64,000 nt of DNA from Nonlabens sp. (GTDB lineage: Bacteria > Bacteroidota > Bacteroidia > Flavobacteriales > Flavobacteriaceae). Made by a program: the position numbers and the translations under genes. Below the pieces are notes generated by a model. The model was not told the origin of the DNA and made no database searches. It worked only from the letters and a program-made list of their open reading frames with translations. The stretch spans positions 310,001 through 374,000 of the forward strand of contig NZ_JAGYKG010000002.1 of the NCBI RefSeq assembly GCF_018401815.1, written 5' to 3'. Below are positions 17,663 through 25,480 of the stretch, piece after piece; the stretch's first letter is position 1; every line of letters begins with the position of its first letter.

Positions 17663-18364
17663 ATGAAGGAAGAAAACGCTCATTTTTCTATTAAAGATTG
17701 GTCGCTCAATGATAGGCCAAGAGAGAAGCTTTTGCACAAAGGCAGTTCTTCACTTTCTGAAGCAGAATTAATCGCAATTTTAATAGGGAGCGGTACCCAT
17801 AAAATGAGTGCCGTGGCGTTAAGTCGCATCATTATAAGCGATTCTCAAAATTCATTAGATGTTTTAGGAAAAAAGAGCCTGAAGGAACTCATGAAATACA
17901 AAGGGATAGGAGAGGCGAAAGCCATTAGCATTCTGGCAGCAATGGAATTAGGTAAACGCCGTGCTATGGAAATGCCAGCAATACTCCCCAAAATCACATC
18001 CAGTACCGATGCTTTTAGAATAATGCAACCTATAATCGGAGATTTGCCTCATGAAGAGTTTTGGGTCTTGCTGCTAGACAACGCTCACAAAGTGTTGGAG
18101 AAAAAGAACATCAGCATAGGCGGTATTACCGGCACGCTAGTAGATACTCGACTGGTATTCAAAAAGGCTCTAGAAGCAGGTGCAGTGGCTATGGTATTAA
18201 CACACAATCATCCCAGTGGTTCTTTACAGCCTAGTGTTCAAGATCAATCCCTTACTCATAAATTAGTAGCAGCAGGTAAATTACTTGATATTAAAATACT
18301 CGACCATTTAATTATAACACAACAAAGCTATTTTAGTTTTGCAGACGAAGGACAGCTATCATGA
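17663..18364 (+). CDS. radC: RadC-family JAB/MPN metalloprotein
   Basis: RadC was named for DNA repair, but its real role is unclear. The 233-residue protein begins with a helix-hairpin-helix part (KGIGEAKAISILAAMELG, about 75-95) and ends with a JAB/MPN domain holding the zinc motif THNHPSGSLQPSVQD near residues 178-192 (His-x-His and Asp). The start is ATG; upstream TATCTTTCGG is a near -7 box ending 5 bases before it. The stop overlaps the next ATG by ATGA. The next gene is a deacetylase-like protein. Confidence 0.95.
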   Translation: MKEENAHFSIKDWSLNDRPREKLLHKGSSSLSEAELIAILIGSGTHKMSAVALSRIIISDSQNSLDVLGKKSLKELMKYKGIGEAKAISILAAMELGKRRAMEMPAILPKITSSTDAFRIMQPIIGDLPHEEFWVLLLDNAHKVLEKKNISIGGITGTLVDTRLVFKKALEAGAVAMVLTHNHPSGSLQPSVQDQSLTHKLVAAGKLLDIKILDHLIITQQSYFSFADEGQLS

Positions 18365-19674
18365 TCTTAATTTACTGTGCTACCATCACTTCTAGGAAAG
18401 AGTATATCTTCAAACATGTGTTTCGTCGGTTGATGGTACATGATTTTAGATGTACCTCATCGGTGAGTGAGTTTGTTAGTCATTCGGGTGTAAAATTTAG
18501 TTATGGGCCTAAACCATTAGGAGAGGAGTTATTTATTTGGTCTTATGGTCTCCTCGATGAAATTGGTATCGACAATCACGACATTGAATTTCATTTGTGG
18601 GAGGAGCTTCCAATCTTTTTCAAGGCTCCAGAGCGCAGTGACATACCCTTTGATATTTTTTCGGCCGCCTTTTATTTAATCACCAGATATGAAGAATATT
18701 TACCACAGGTAAAAGACGACTTAGGCAGGTATAGTGCTAAAGAAAGTACTGCTGTTAAAGGAGGGTTTATTTTAATGCCCTTGGTAGATCTGTGGGTGAG
18801 AAAATTACTCATTCTTTTAAACAGGAATTTTGATACGAGCATTAAACGGGAATTGCAGCTCAAAACTACCGTAACTATTGAGGTATCTTCGTTTTTTAAG
18901 TATCAAGGACGCGGTGTGATCGATAACGCCATCATGTTATACGGCCATATCAAACGATTTAAAGTGCGCTACTTATGGAATCAGATCTTAGTTCTTTTAG
19001 GTTTAAAAATGGATCCTTATAACAATTATCAGTATTTGATTCATTCCATGAGAGCTAGATGGAAACATGGGAGGAAAACATTTAAAGCAACAGAACATAT
19101 GATCTTTTTCTTTCACCTAGGAAGATACAACCTTACCGATAATGGTATAAGTCATAGGTCCATAAAGTATAGAGAAGCAATAAAAGAAATAGGGGATTAT
19201 GTCGATATAGGGTTGCGGTATACTTTTTTTTGTGATGATAATGAAGTGAAGGCACAAGGGAAGAAGTTTGAACAAATATCGAATAGGCCACTGAGTAAAA
19301 CTATGGCAGCTTACTCTAAGATTGCTACTCCAGGACATTACAAACGACTGGTAGATTTAGAAAAATTAGAAGATTACAGTATGGGTTACGAAACCATGCC
19401 TGGTTTTAGAGCAAGTACCAGTCATCCATTTTACTTTTATGACCTGGATTATGAAGTGCAAACTCCATTGCTTATTTATTCTTATGCCTTGCATTACAAA
19501 AGCATTTCTAGCAATATGCTCAATGGTCAGAAACAAATAGTACAACAATTAAAAAGAAGAGTAGAAGAGGTGTCAGGCCATTTTATAGTCATGTATGATT
19601 ATGCTCAATTTGAGCAAGGTTTAAAAAGTCATGCGACTACCATCTTAGAATATATATATGACAAAGAAGTTTAA
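18361..19674 (+). CDS. polysaccharide deacetylase-like protein (DUF7033 type)
   Basis: A 437-residue protein of a Bacteroidota family annotated as polysaccharide deacetylase-like. Visible pieces are FDIFSAAFYLITRYEEYLP (about 100-118), DDLGRYSAKES and a C-terminal NodB-like half with MGYETMPGFRASTSHPFYFYD. In relatives the barrel begins with an Asp-x-Asp metal pair; here the equivalent position appears to be TIEVSSFFKYQGRG, which lacks both Asp. If the alignment is right the enzyme would be inactive. No signal peptide. It overlaps radC (ATGA) and yjjG (17 bases), so all three share one transcript. Confidence 0.6.
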   Translation: MILIYCATITSRKEYIFKHVFRRLMVHDFRCTSSVSEFVSHSGVKFSYGPKPLGEELFIWSYGLLDEIGIDNHDIEFHLWEELPIFFKAPERSDIPFDIFSAAFYLITRYEEYLPQVKDDLGRYSAKESTAVKGGFILMPLVDLWVRKLLILLNRNFDTSIKRELQLKTTVTIEVSSFFKYQGRGVIDNAIMLYGHIKRFKVRYLWNQILVLLGLKMDPYNNYQYLIHSMRARWKHGRKTFKATEHMIFFFHLGRYNLTDNGISHRSIKYREAIKEIGDYVDIGLRYTFFCDDNEVKAQGKKFEQISNRPLSKTMAAYSKIATPGHYKRLVDLEKLEDYSMGYETMPGFRASTSHPFYFYDLDYEVQTPLLIYSYALHYKSISSNMLNGQKQIVQQLKRRVEEVSGHFIVMYDYAQFEQGLKSHATTILEYIYDKEV

Positions 19675-20356
19675 CAATATAGAACACATCTTTTTTGATT
19701 TAGATCACACCCTTTGGGATTTTGATCTGAATAGTAAGTTGGCCTATAAACAGATATTTGAAGAGCATCAACTCACTTTAGAGCTGGATAAGTTCATTGA
19801 AATTTATGAACCATTGAATTTGCAGTTTTGGCGCATGTTTAGGGAGAATAAGATTTCTAAGGAAAACTTGCGATATCAAAGGTTAAAAACTGCTTTTGAC
19901 ACTTGTAATTATGCTGTAGAAGACGAGAAAATCCATCTCTTTGCAGATTTATATATGGAGTACCTCCCCAAATACAACCACCTTTTTGAGGGGTGTTTGG
20001 AGCTGTTAGATCAGCTTCATGGCACTTACCGACTTCACTTGATTACTAATGGATTTAATGGTGTCCAGCAAAATAAAATCAAGAACTCTGGCTTAGAGAA
20101 GTATTTTGATGTAGTCTTAACTGCCGAAGCAGCAGGAATGAAGAAACCGGCACCAGAAATTTTTCATAAAGCCCTGCAAATGGCTGATGCAAAAGTGGCA
20201 AATAGTCTGATGATAGGAGACAGCTATGAGGCCGATATCAAAGGAGCCCAAAGTATCGGGCTATCCACGATCTGGTTTCAAATAAAAGATGAGGTAGTTC
20301 CAGAAGATGAAATATGTGTGCGCCACCTTAGGGATATCTACCCCTTATTGTCATAG
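19658..20356 (+). CDS. yjjG: YjjG-family noncanonical pyrimidine nucleotidase (HAD)
   Basis: A HAD-superfamily phosphatase, 232 residues. Motif I is FFDLDHTLWDF (Asp nucleophile), motif II LITNGFNGVQQNKIKNSGL, motif III KKPAPEIF and motif IV MIGDSYEADIKGAQSIG. YjjG enzymes hydrolyse noncanonical pyrimidine nucleoside monophosphates (house-cleaning). The start is inside the end of the upstream gene, and the stop overlaps the convergent rarA by 19 bases. The exact substrate is inferred from family. Confidence 0.92.
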   Translation: MTKKFNNIEHIFFDLDHTLWDFDLNSKLAYKQIFEEHQLTLELDKFIEIYEPLNLQFWRMFRENKISKENLRYQRLKTAFDTCNYAVEDEKIHLFADLYMEYLPKYNHLFEGCLELLDQLHGTYRLHLITNGFNGVQQNKIKNSGLEKYFDVVLTAEAAGMKKPAPEIFHKALQMADAKVANSLMIGDSYEADIKGAQSIGLSTIWFQIKDEVVPEDEICVRHLRDIYPLLS

Positions 20357-21630
20357 TCGTAATGGCCTTTCCATCGTTTTTGTAAAAATTCCTTTTGTGC
20401 ATTTTCTCTAGGGTTATTGCCAGGTTCGTAGATTATTGTTTTACTGATCTCAGCGGGTAAAAAATCGTAGTGCGCAAAATTTCCAGGATGATCGTGTGCA
20501 TATTTGTACTCTTCACCATATCCCAACTCCTGCATAAGCTTTGTAGGCGCGTTTCTTAGCCCTAATGGTATGGACAGGTCTCCAGTTTCTTTTACGAGCC
20601 GCTGTGCATTGCCTATGGCTATATAACTCGCATTACTTTTTAAAGAAGTCGCTAGATAAATAGCGCACTGACTTAAAATAATACGCGATTCGGGGTAACC
20701 AATGGTAGCAACCGCTTGAAAGGTATTGTTTGCCATGACAAGAGCCGTAGGATTTGCGTTTCCTATATCTTCAGATGCCAATATCAACATTCTACGGGCT
20801 ATGAATTTTAAGTCCTCACCTCCTTCAATCATTCTAGCCAGCCAGTAAACACTGGCGTTGGGATCGCTGCCTCGTATGGACTTGATAAAAGCACTGATGA
20901 TGTCGTAATGTTGCTCTCCAGTTTTATCGTATCGTGCCGGATTAGCCTGTACTTGTGAGAATACCAGCTTATTGGTGATGATTATTTTATCGGTGGTTTG
21001 AGAATTCACTACCAGTTCAAAAACATTTAATAGTTTGCGTGCATCACCACCGCTTATTCTTATGAGTGCTTCTGTTTCTTGAATGTCAATATCTTTTTTA
21101 GATAAGACTTCATCCATTTCAATAGCTCTACGCAGTAAGTTTTCTAAGTCCGCTTTCGCGAAAGCGTCTAATACATATACCTGACAACGAGATAAAAGTG
21201 CCGGGATAACCTCAAAACTTGGATTCTCTGTCGTGGCGCCTATGAGAGTTACCCAGCCTTTTTCTACAGCCCCCAAAAGGGAATCTTGTTGCGATTTACT
21301 GAACCTATGGATCTCATCAATAAACAATATCGGATTCTTTGCTGTAAATAGGCCTCCTGAATTCTTTGCTTTCTCGATCACCTCACGTATGTCTTTGACA
21401 CCGCTGTTGATCGCACTAAGGGAGTAGAAAGGGCGTTTGCTCTGTTGGGCAATAATGTTAGCAAGAGTTGTTTTTCCAGTTCCTGGTGGGCCCCACAAGA
21501 TCAGGGATGGAGTGGTACCATTTAGAATATGTTGTCTCAAGCTACCTTTGTCGCCTACAAGATGTTGTTGGCTCAAATACTCATCGAGATTAGTAGGTCG
21601 GATGCGTTCTGCTAGTGGTGTGTATTGCAT
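20338..21630 (-). CDS. rarA: replication-associated recombination protein A (RarA/MgsA)
   Basis: AAA+ protein acting at stalled replication forks. The 430-residue protein has Walker A GPPGTGKTT, Walker B ILFIDEIHRFSKSQQD, sensor ATTENPSFEV and the C-terminal tetramer domain (QRLVKETGDLSIPLGLRNAPTKLM, split here). Start ATG with LAERIRPTNLDEYLSQQHLVG is typical. A palindrome copy encodes DAFAKAD at about residues 155-161, between the AAA core (VYVLDAFAKADLE) and the lid, at the normally variable end of a strand. Convergent with yjjG. Confidence 0.97.
   Translation of the reverse strand: MQYTPLAERIRPTNLDEYLSQQHLVGDKGSLRQHILNGTTPSLILWGPPGTGKTTLANIIAQQSKRPFYSLSAINSGVKDIREVIEKAKNSGGLFTAKNPILFIDEIHRFSKSQQDSLLGAVEKGWVTLIGATTENPSFEVIPALLSRCQVYVLDAFAKADLENLLRRAIEMDEVLSKKDIDIQETEALIRISGGDARKLLNVFELVVNSQTTDKIIITNKLVFSQVQANPARYDKTGEQHYDIISAFIKSIRGSDPNASVYWLARMIEGGEDLKFIARRMLILASEDIGNANPTALVMANNTFQAVATIGYPESRIILSQCAIYLATSLKSNASYIAIGNAQRLVKETGDLSIPLGLRNAPTKLMQELGYGEEYKYAHDHPGNFAHYDFLPAEISKTIIYEPGNNPRENAQKEFLQKRWKGHYDYDNKG
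21151..21166. repeat. iterated palindrome, copy 5 (in rarA)
   Basis: Perfect 16-mer, read as (D)AFAKA(D) on the coding strand. Confidence 0.95.
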
Positions 21631-21747
21631 AGGGCTAAATTAAAGGTTCTTTTTCTTAGGTCCAATTTAAGTTCCTGTCATTTGCACTGATGTCATGACA
21701 GGATTTCGTTTATTTGTAGTGGCTTATTATTTGATACCTACTTACTA

Positions 21748-22425
21748 ATGAAAGATTCAGAATATTTTAAGTTTGATGGGTTTACCGTTGTGCCGGCGGT
21801 GATCTTTGTCTTTGTAATGTGGCTGGTGTACTGGCTAGAAGTGAAATTTCACTTTAGATTTACGGACAATGGGATACGTCCCCAGCAATTTTCTGGTCTA
21901 CAAGGAGTCTTTTTTAGTCCTTTTATACATTCTGGATTAAATCATTTATGGAGTAATTCGCTTCCTTGTTTTATTCTTATTATGGCACTTAGCTTTTTTT
22001 ATAGAAGAGTGAGTTTATGGGTATTGGTGGGAGGAATGTTGTTAACTGGAGTTTTCACTTGGTTTTTAGGAAGGCCTTCTTACCATATAGGAGCCAGTGG
22101 GGTGGTGTATATGTTGACGGCCTTTTTGTTTTTTAAAGGGGTGTTTACAGGTCATTATAAATTACTCTCCTTAAGTTTTTTAGTAGCTTTCTTTTACGGT
22201 AGTTTGATTTGGTATGTCTTGCCCATTAAAGAAGGTATTTCTTGGGAGGGTCATTTAAGTGGTGCCATTGCAGGTTTGTTTCTCGCTATAGTCACTCGCA
22301 ATAAGCTTCCTGAAAAGAGAAAGTATGTTTGGGAAAGTGAGCAGTATAAAGAAGAGGAAGATCCATTTATGCGTCATTTTGACGAGAATGGTAACTTTAT
22401 TGAATCTATAGATGAAGAGGAGTAG
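21748..22425 (+). CDS. rhomboid-family intramembrane serine protease
   Basis: A 225-residue membrane protein with about six hydrophobic segments. The catalytic serine is in GASGVVYML (about S117), and the catalytic histidine is in EGHLSGAIAGL (about H169); the conserved HSGLNHLWSN loop is near residue 70. The C-terminal 40 residues are charged and cytoplasmic. Rhomboids cut membrane proteins near their helix ends. It is convergent with rlmB five bases away, with no terminator between them. Substrate unknown. Confidence 0.92.
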   Translation: MKDSEYFKFDGFTVVPAVIFVFVMWLVYWLEVKFHFRFTDNGIRPQQFSGLQGVFFSPFIHSGLNHLWSNSLPCFILIMALSFFYRRVSLWVLVGGMLLTGVFTWFLGRPSYHIGASGVVYMLTAFLFFKGVFTGHYKLLSLSFLVAFFYGSLIWYVLPIKEGISWEGHLSGAIAGLFLAIVTRNKLPEKRKYVWESEQYKEEEDPFMRHFDENGNFIESIDEEE

Positions 22426-22430
22426 GTGCG

Positions 22431-23165
22431 CTACAACTTTTGTCGTACGACTTCATAAAGCATAGCTCCACAAGCAACCGATACATTAAGAGAAGCAATA
22501 TCACCTTGCATAGGAAGTTTCACTATGTGGTCGAGCGTTTTCAAAGTAGAAGGGTTGATACCTCGGTCTTCACTACCCATTACAAGAGCAAGGGGAATGT
22601 TTAAATCGATATCGTACAACAACTGTGTAGCTTTTTCACTAGCTCCAGCGGTTTGTATTCCATAGGCTTGTAAAAGAAAAACAGCATCTTTGATGTGGTT
22701 TACCTTACAAATAGGCATGTTAAAAACGGCACCAGCACTTGTTTTGATTGTTGCCGCATTTACAGGGGCACTTCCTTTTTCGGATACAATAATGGCTTTT
22801 ACACCTGTGCACTCAGCAGTTCGTATAATAGCACCAAAGTTACGTACATCTGTTATTCCGTCAAGTAACAAGAAAAGCGGATTCGTTTCTAGATCGGTAT
22901 TTTCAAGAATGCTTTCTAGATCATGAAAATCTACAGGAGATATACTCGCTGCAGCTCCTTGGTGATTCCCTCCTTTGGCAATATGGTCTAGTTTTTCACT
23001 AGGAACATAAGAAACGGCAATGTTATTTTTACGTGCGGTGTTTTGAAGTTGGTGCATTAAAACCCCGTCAGCTTCTTTAAGAAGGTAGATTTTAGAAATT
23101 TCTTTATCGCTTTCTATGGCTTCAATGATTGCTCTGATCCCGTAAATGTATGTAGTCTTTTCCAT
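22431..23165 (-). CDS. rlmB: 23S rRNA 2'-O-methyltransferase, TrmH/RlmB type
   Basis: SPOUT methyltransferase of 244 residues, probably modifying Gm2251 of 23S rRNA. Motifs are NFGAIIRTAECTG (motif 1), VMGSEDRGINPSTLK (motif 2) and ASLNVSVACGAMLYE (motif 3), with an N-terminal L7Ae-like domain. The frame runs on upstream to 23252, but this crosses a terminator; the ATG at 23165 gives the family start YIYGIRAIIEAI. The box TACATTTG lies four bases before it, so the mRNA may be leaderless. Which site it modifies is inferred from family. Confidence 0.92.
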   Translation of the reverse strand: MEKTTYIYGIRAIIEAIESDKEISKIYLLKEADGVLMHQLQNTARKNNIAVSYVPSEKLDHIAKGGNHQGAAASISPVDFHDLESILENTDLETNPLFLLLDGITDVRNFGAIIRTAECTGVKAIIVSEKGSAPVNAATIKTSAGAVFNMPICKVNHIKDAVFLLQAYGIQTAGASEKATQLLYDIDLNIPLALVMGSEDRGINPSTLKTLDHIVKLPMQGDIASLNVSVACGAMLYEVVRQKL

Positions 23166-23169
23166 GTTG

Positions 23170-23204
23170 CAAATGTAGGTGTAATTAGTTGAGTTTAGCG
23201 CAAA
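23170..23204 (-). promoter_or_regulatory. rlmB promoter
   Basis: Minus-strand TACATTTG (23170-23177) with TTTG at 23201-23204, spacer 23 bases. This is at the long end of TTG-N17-23-TAnnTTTG. The ATG begins four bases after the -7 box. The TTTG is the end of the T-tract of the upstream terminator. Confidence 0.6.
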
Positions 23205-23207
23205 AAA

Positions 23208-23231
23208 AAACCCAAGCCTAAGCTTGGGTTT
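23208..23231 (-). terminator. terminator of the SusC-SusD-lipoprotein operon
   Basis: Minus-strand hairpin AAACCCAAGC, loop of four, GCTTGGGTTT, followed by a run of T. It lies 25 bases after the lipoprotein gene stop. Confidence 0.9.
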
Positions 23232-23255
23232 TAAATTTTTGTGAGAAATCAATAA

Positions 23256-23984
23256 TTATTGATTCACACAGAATGATCTACTTTGAGAAGCTCCAAAGCT
23301 ACCACCACCTGAGGCAAATGTCAATATAGAACAAGTGATTTCATAGTTTCCAGTTACCGTACCGTCTACTTGGCCATCTCCATAAGAGTCAGTAATTGTA
23401 GCAGTATAACATCCGTCAGCTAAGAAAACATCAGCTGTGAAAGTTTGCACCCCTCTAGCCAATGCAGGCATCGTGTAAACCACGTTTCCTGTTGCATCGT
23501 CAGTAATGGAAAAACCAGTTTCATCAGCCCACAAATCCGTATTGATAGTAAATGTAGCATCGTTACAAACCACTGCTTTGAAGTATTCGATTTCTAATAC
23601 AGTACCAAACACATCAGTAGTTTCACTTGTTGCTTTAATAGAAAAGCTGTCAGTTTCACCATCTGCTAGGTTGATAGCATTAAAATCAAAGTCTACAGTT
23701 GCAGTCCCTTCATAAGAATTGGCAGGTACGTTGATGCTACCTAAAGTAACACCACCTGCTGCAGGAGCATCTCCTACATATTGTAGTCCAAAAGTTCTTG
23801 CCTCACTAGATGGTGACGTTATAGTCACAGCAAATGTTTCGGAAGATCCAGTATCTGGAACAGAAACTTGTGCAGAGCTTTCATTCAAACCTACAGCTGT
23901 TCCTTCGTACACAACTGCATCATACTCACAACTAGTAAATAGGATTGATGCAACTATGCTAAATGTTATAAATATTTTTTTCAT
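23256..23984 (-). CDS. outer-membrane lipoprotein next to susD
   Basis: A 242-residue lipoprotein: MKKIFITFSIVASILFTSC with lipobox FTSC. The mature part is beta-rich and acidic, with two halves: about 25-120 (DUF1735/DUF4843-like, VSVPDTGSSETFAVTITSPS) and a C-terminal domain with a Gly-Asp-rich turn DSYGDGQVDG. It ends in Gly-Ser-rich FASGGGSFGASQS. Three cysteines could form a disulfide. It is 21 bases after susD and ends at a terminator, so it is the third member of the Sus-like operon, perhaps a surface glycan- or peptide-binding lipoprotein (inference). No exact family recognised. Confidence 0.7.
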   Translation of the reverse strand: MKKIFITFSIVASILFTSCEYDAVVYEGTAVGLNESSAQVSVPDTGSSETFAVTITSPSSEARTFGLQYVGDAPAAGGVTLGSINVPANSYEGTATVDFDFNAINLADGETDSFSIKATSETTDVFGTVLEIEYFKAVVCNDATFTINTDLWADETGFSITDDATGNVVYTMPALARGVQTFTADVFLADGCYTATITDSYGDGQVDGTVTGNYEITCSILTFASGGGSFGASQSRSFCVNQ

Positions 23985-24004
23985 TTTAATACGTATTAAA
24001 TTTA

Positions 24005-25468
24005 TTAATATCCAGGATTTTGTTGAGCTCTCAACGCTGGGTTTCCGTTAAATTCCGCTAGTGGCAATGGCCATGTAAATCTATCATCATTGATAGCAAT
24101 GGTACAAGCTCCGAATGGAGTACAGTCTCCTGCATCTCTATCAACGGTTCTATTTCCTTTAGCTCCTAACCTTCTAAGGTCTTTATATCGATGACCTTCA
24201 AAAGCAAACTCTAATCTTCTTTCATCAAGAATTCCACCAAAAGCCTCAGATTGACTTCCGTAAGAAGGTGCCGTTTGATCTGAACCAAAACGAGCATCTC
24301 TTATTTGATCAACAAATCCTGCTGCACCAGCTGGATCATTAGCCTGAGCTCTTGCTTCTGCAAGAATAAGAACCATCTCAGAAGATCTCAATATCTTGTG
24401 ATCATTCATAAGAGGTCTACCTTGTGAACCTCTGTATTTGTTGACGGTGTACACATTACGTCCTGCCGCAGGCAATGGTTCGTAAGCTTCCGCATTCACT
24501 CCTCTTCTTACATCATTTGCGTCAAATGCATTGTACAATGCGGTAGCCACTTCGTAATAAGGAGATCCAGTAACACCAGGTCCAGTAAAGGCGTATTTGG
24601 CTCCAGCCCATCCACCGTTGGAGGAATCACCAGTATTGCCTTGTCCATCAAAAGCATCATTGATCGTTCTTTCTAACTTCATGATCACTTCAGAATTGTC
24701 CGTATCTCTAAATACGTTTTCATAGGCTACTGTCCCAGCAAGTGGGTAGCTATTAGCTAATGATTGAGCTATTGGAGCAGCGGTAGCATAATCTTCACGA
24801 TATGCAGCAGCTCGAGCTTTTAATGCTCTAGCAGCGTCTTTACTAAAAAATATAGTACCTGAATTTGCAGAAATCAACGATACTGCTGTATCCAAGTCGT
24901 TATAGATTAAGGAAAAAGTATCACCAGTAGTGCTTCTAAGAGCTGTATAATCAGTTCCCGTTACAAAATCTACAACAGGCACACCTAAAGATGCGTCATC
25001 TGACATATCAACTATATAAAGACTTGCTAGTTGAAGGTGCTGCCATGCTCTTATTGCGTGAGCTTGACCAACAATATTATCTCTTCTAGCTTCATCTCCA
25101 GTTGCGTCAACACTATTTGCAGCTTCAATCACTAAATTGGCTCTTCTGATGCTTGAATAATTGTTTCTCCATACGTTAGAAGGACCAGAGTTATTAGAGG
25201 CAAGGTTAAATCGATATAATGATTGACCTTGTCCACCACTATCATATCCAATTCTTATTTCATCAGTAAAAACTGAAGTAAAGTGCATTTCTGCAGTAAC
25301 AAACATGCCTGTATAGGCGTTTATTAGGGCGTCTTCCATGTCATCTACCGACTGTATAGCCGAAGATGCATCAAGTACACCAGGTTGTCTAATATCAGTT
25401 GCATCCTCACAGCTAAAAACTAAGCTGGCCAATGCTAAACCAAAAACTATTTTAATATTTTTCATCAT
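24005..25468 (-). CDS. RagB/SusD-family outer-membrane lipoprotein
   Basis: Substrate-binding lid of a SusCD transporter. The 487-residue protein has a lipobox signal (LALASLVFSC) and TPR-like helices with AEARAQANDPAGAAGFVDQI and DERRLEFAFEGHRYKDLRRLG, the SusD signatures. The C-terminus is the usual NPALRAQQNPGY. Two Mets start the frame; either could be used. It follows susC by 12 bases. The ligand is unknown: no polysaccharide lyase or glycosidase lies nearby. Confidence 0.97.
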   Translation of the reverse strand: MMKNIKIVFGLALASLVFSCEDATDIRQPGVLDASSAIQSVDDMEDALINAYTGMFVTAEMHFTSVFTDEIRIGYDSGGQGQSLYRFNLASNNSGPSNVWRNNYSSIRRANLVIEAANSVDATGDEARRDNIVGQAHAIRAWQHLQLASLYIVDMSDDASLGVPVVDFVTGTDYTALRSTTGDTFSLIYNDLDTAVSLISANSGTIFFSKDAARALKARAAAYREDYATAAPIAQSLANSYPLAGTVAYENVFRDTDNSEVIMKLERTINDAFDGQGNTGDSSNGGWAGAKYAFTGPGVTGSPYYEVATALYNAFDANDVRRGVNAEAYEPLPAAGRNVYTVNKYRGSQGRPLMNDHKILRSSEMVLILAEARAQANDPAGAAGFVDQIRDARFGSDQTAPSYGSQSEAFGGILDERRLEFAFEGHRYKDLRRLGAKGNRTVDRDAGDCTPFGACTIAINDDRFTWPLPLAEFNGNPALRAQQNPGY

Positions 25469-25480
25469 TATTTTTTTTTA

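Noticed and set aside
23166..23252. N-terminal extension of rlmB
   Set aside because: It spans the terminator of the upstream operon and the rlmB promoter.
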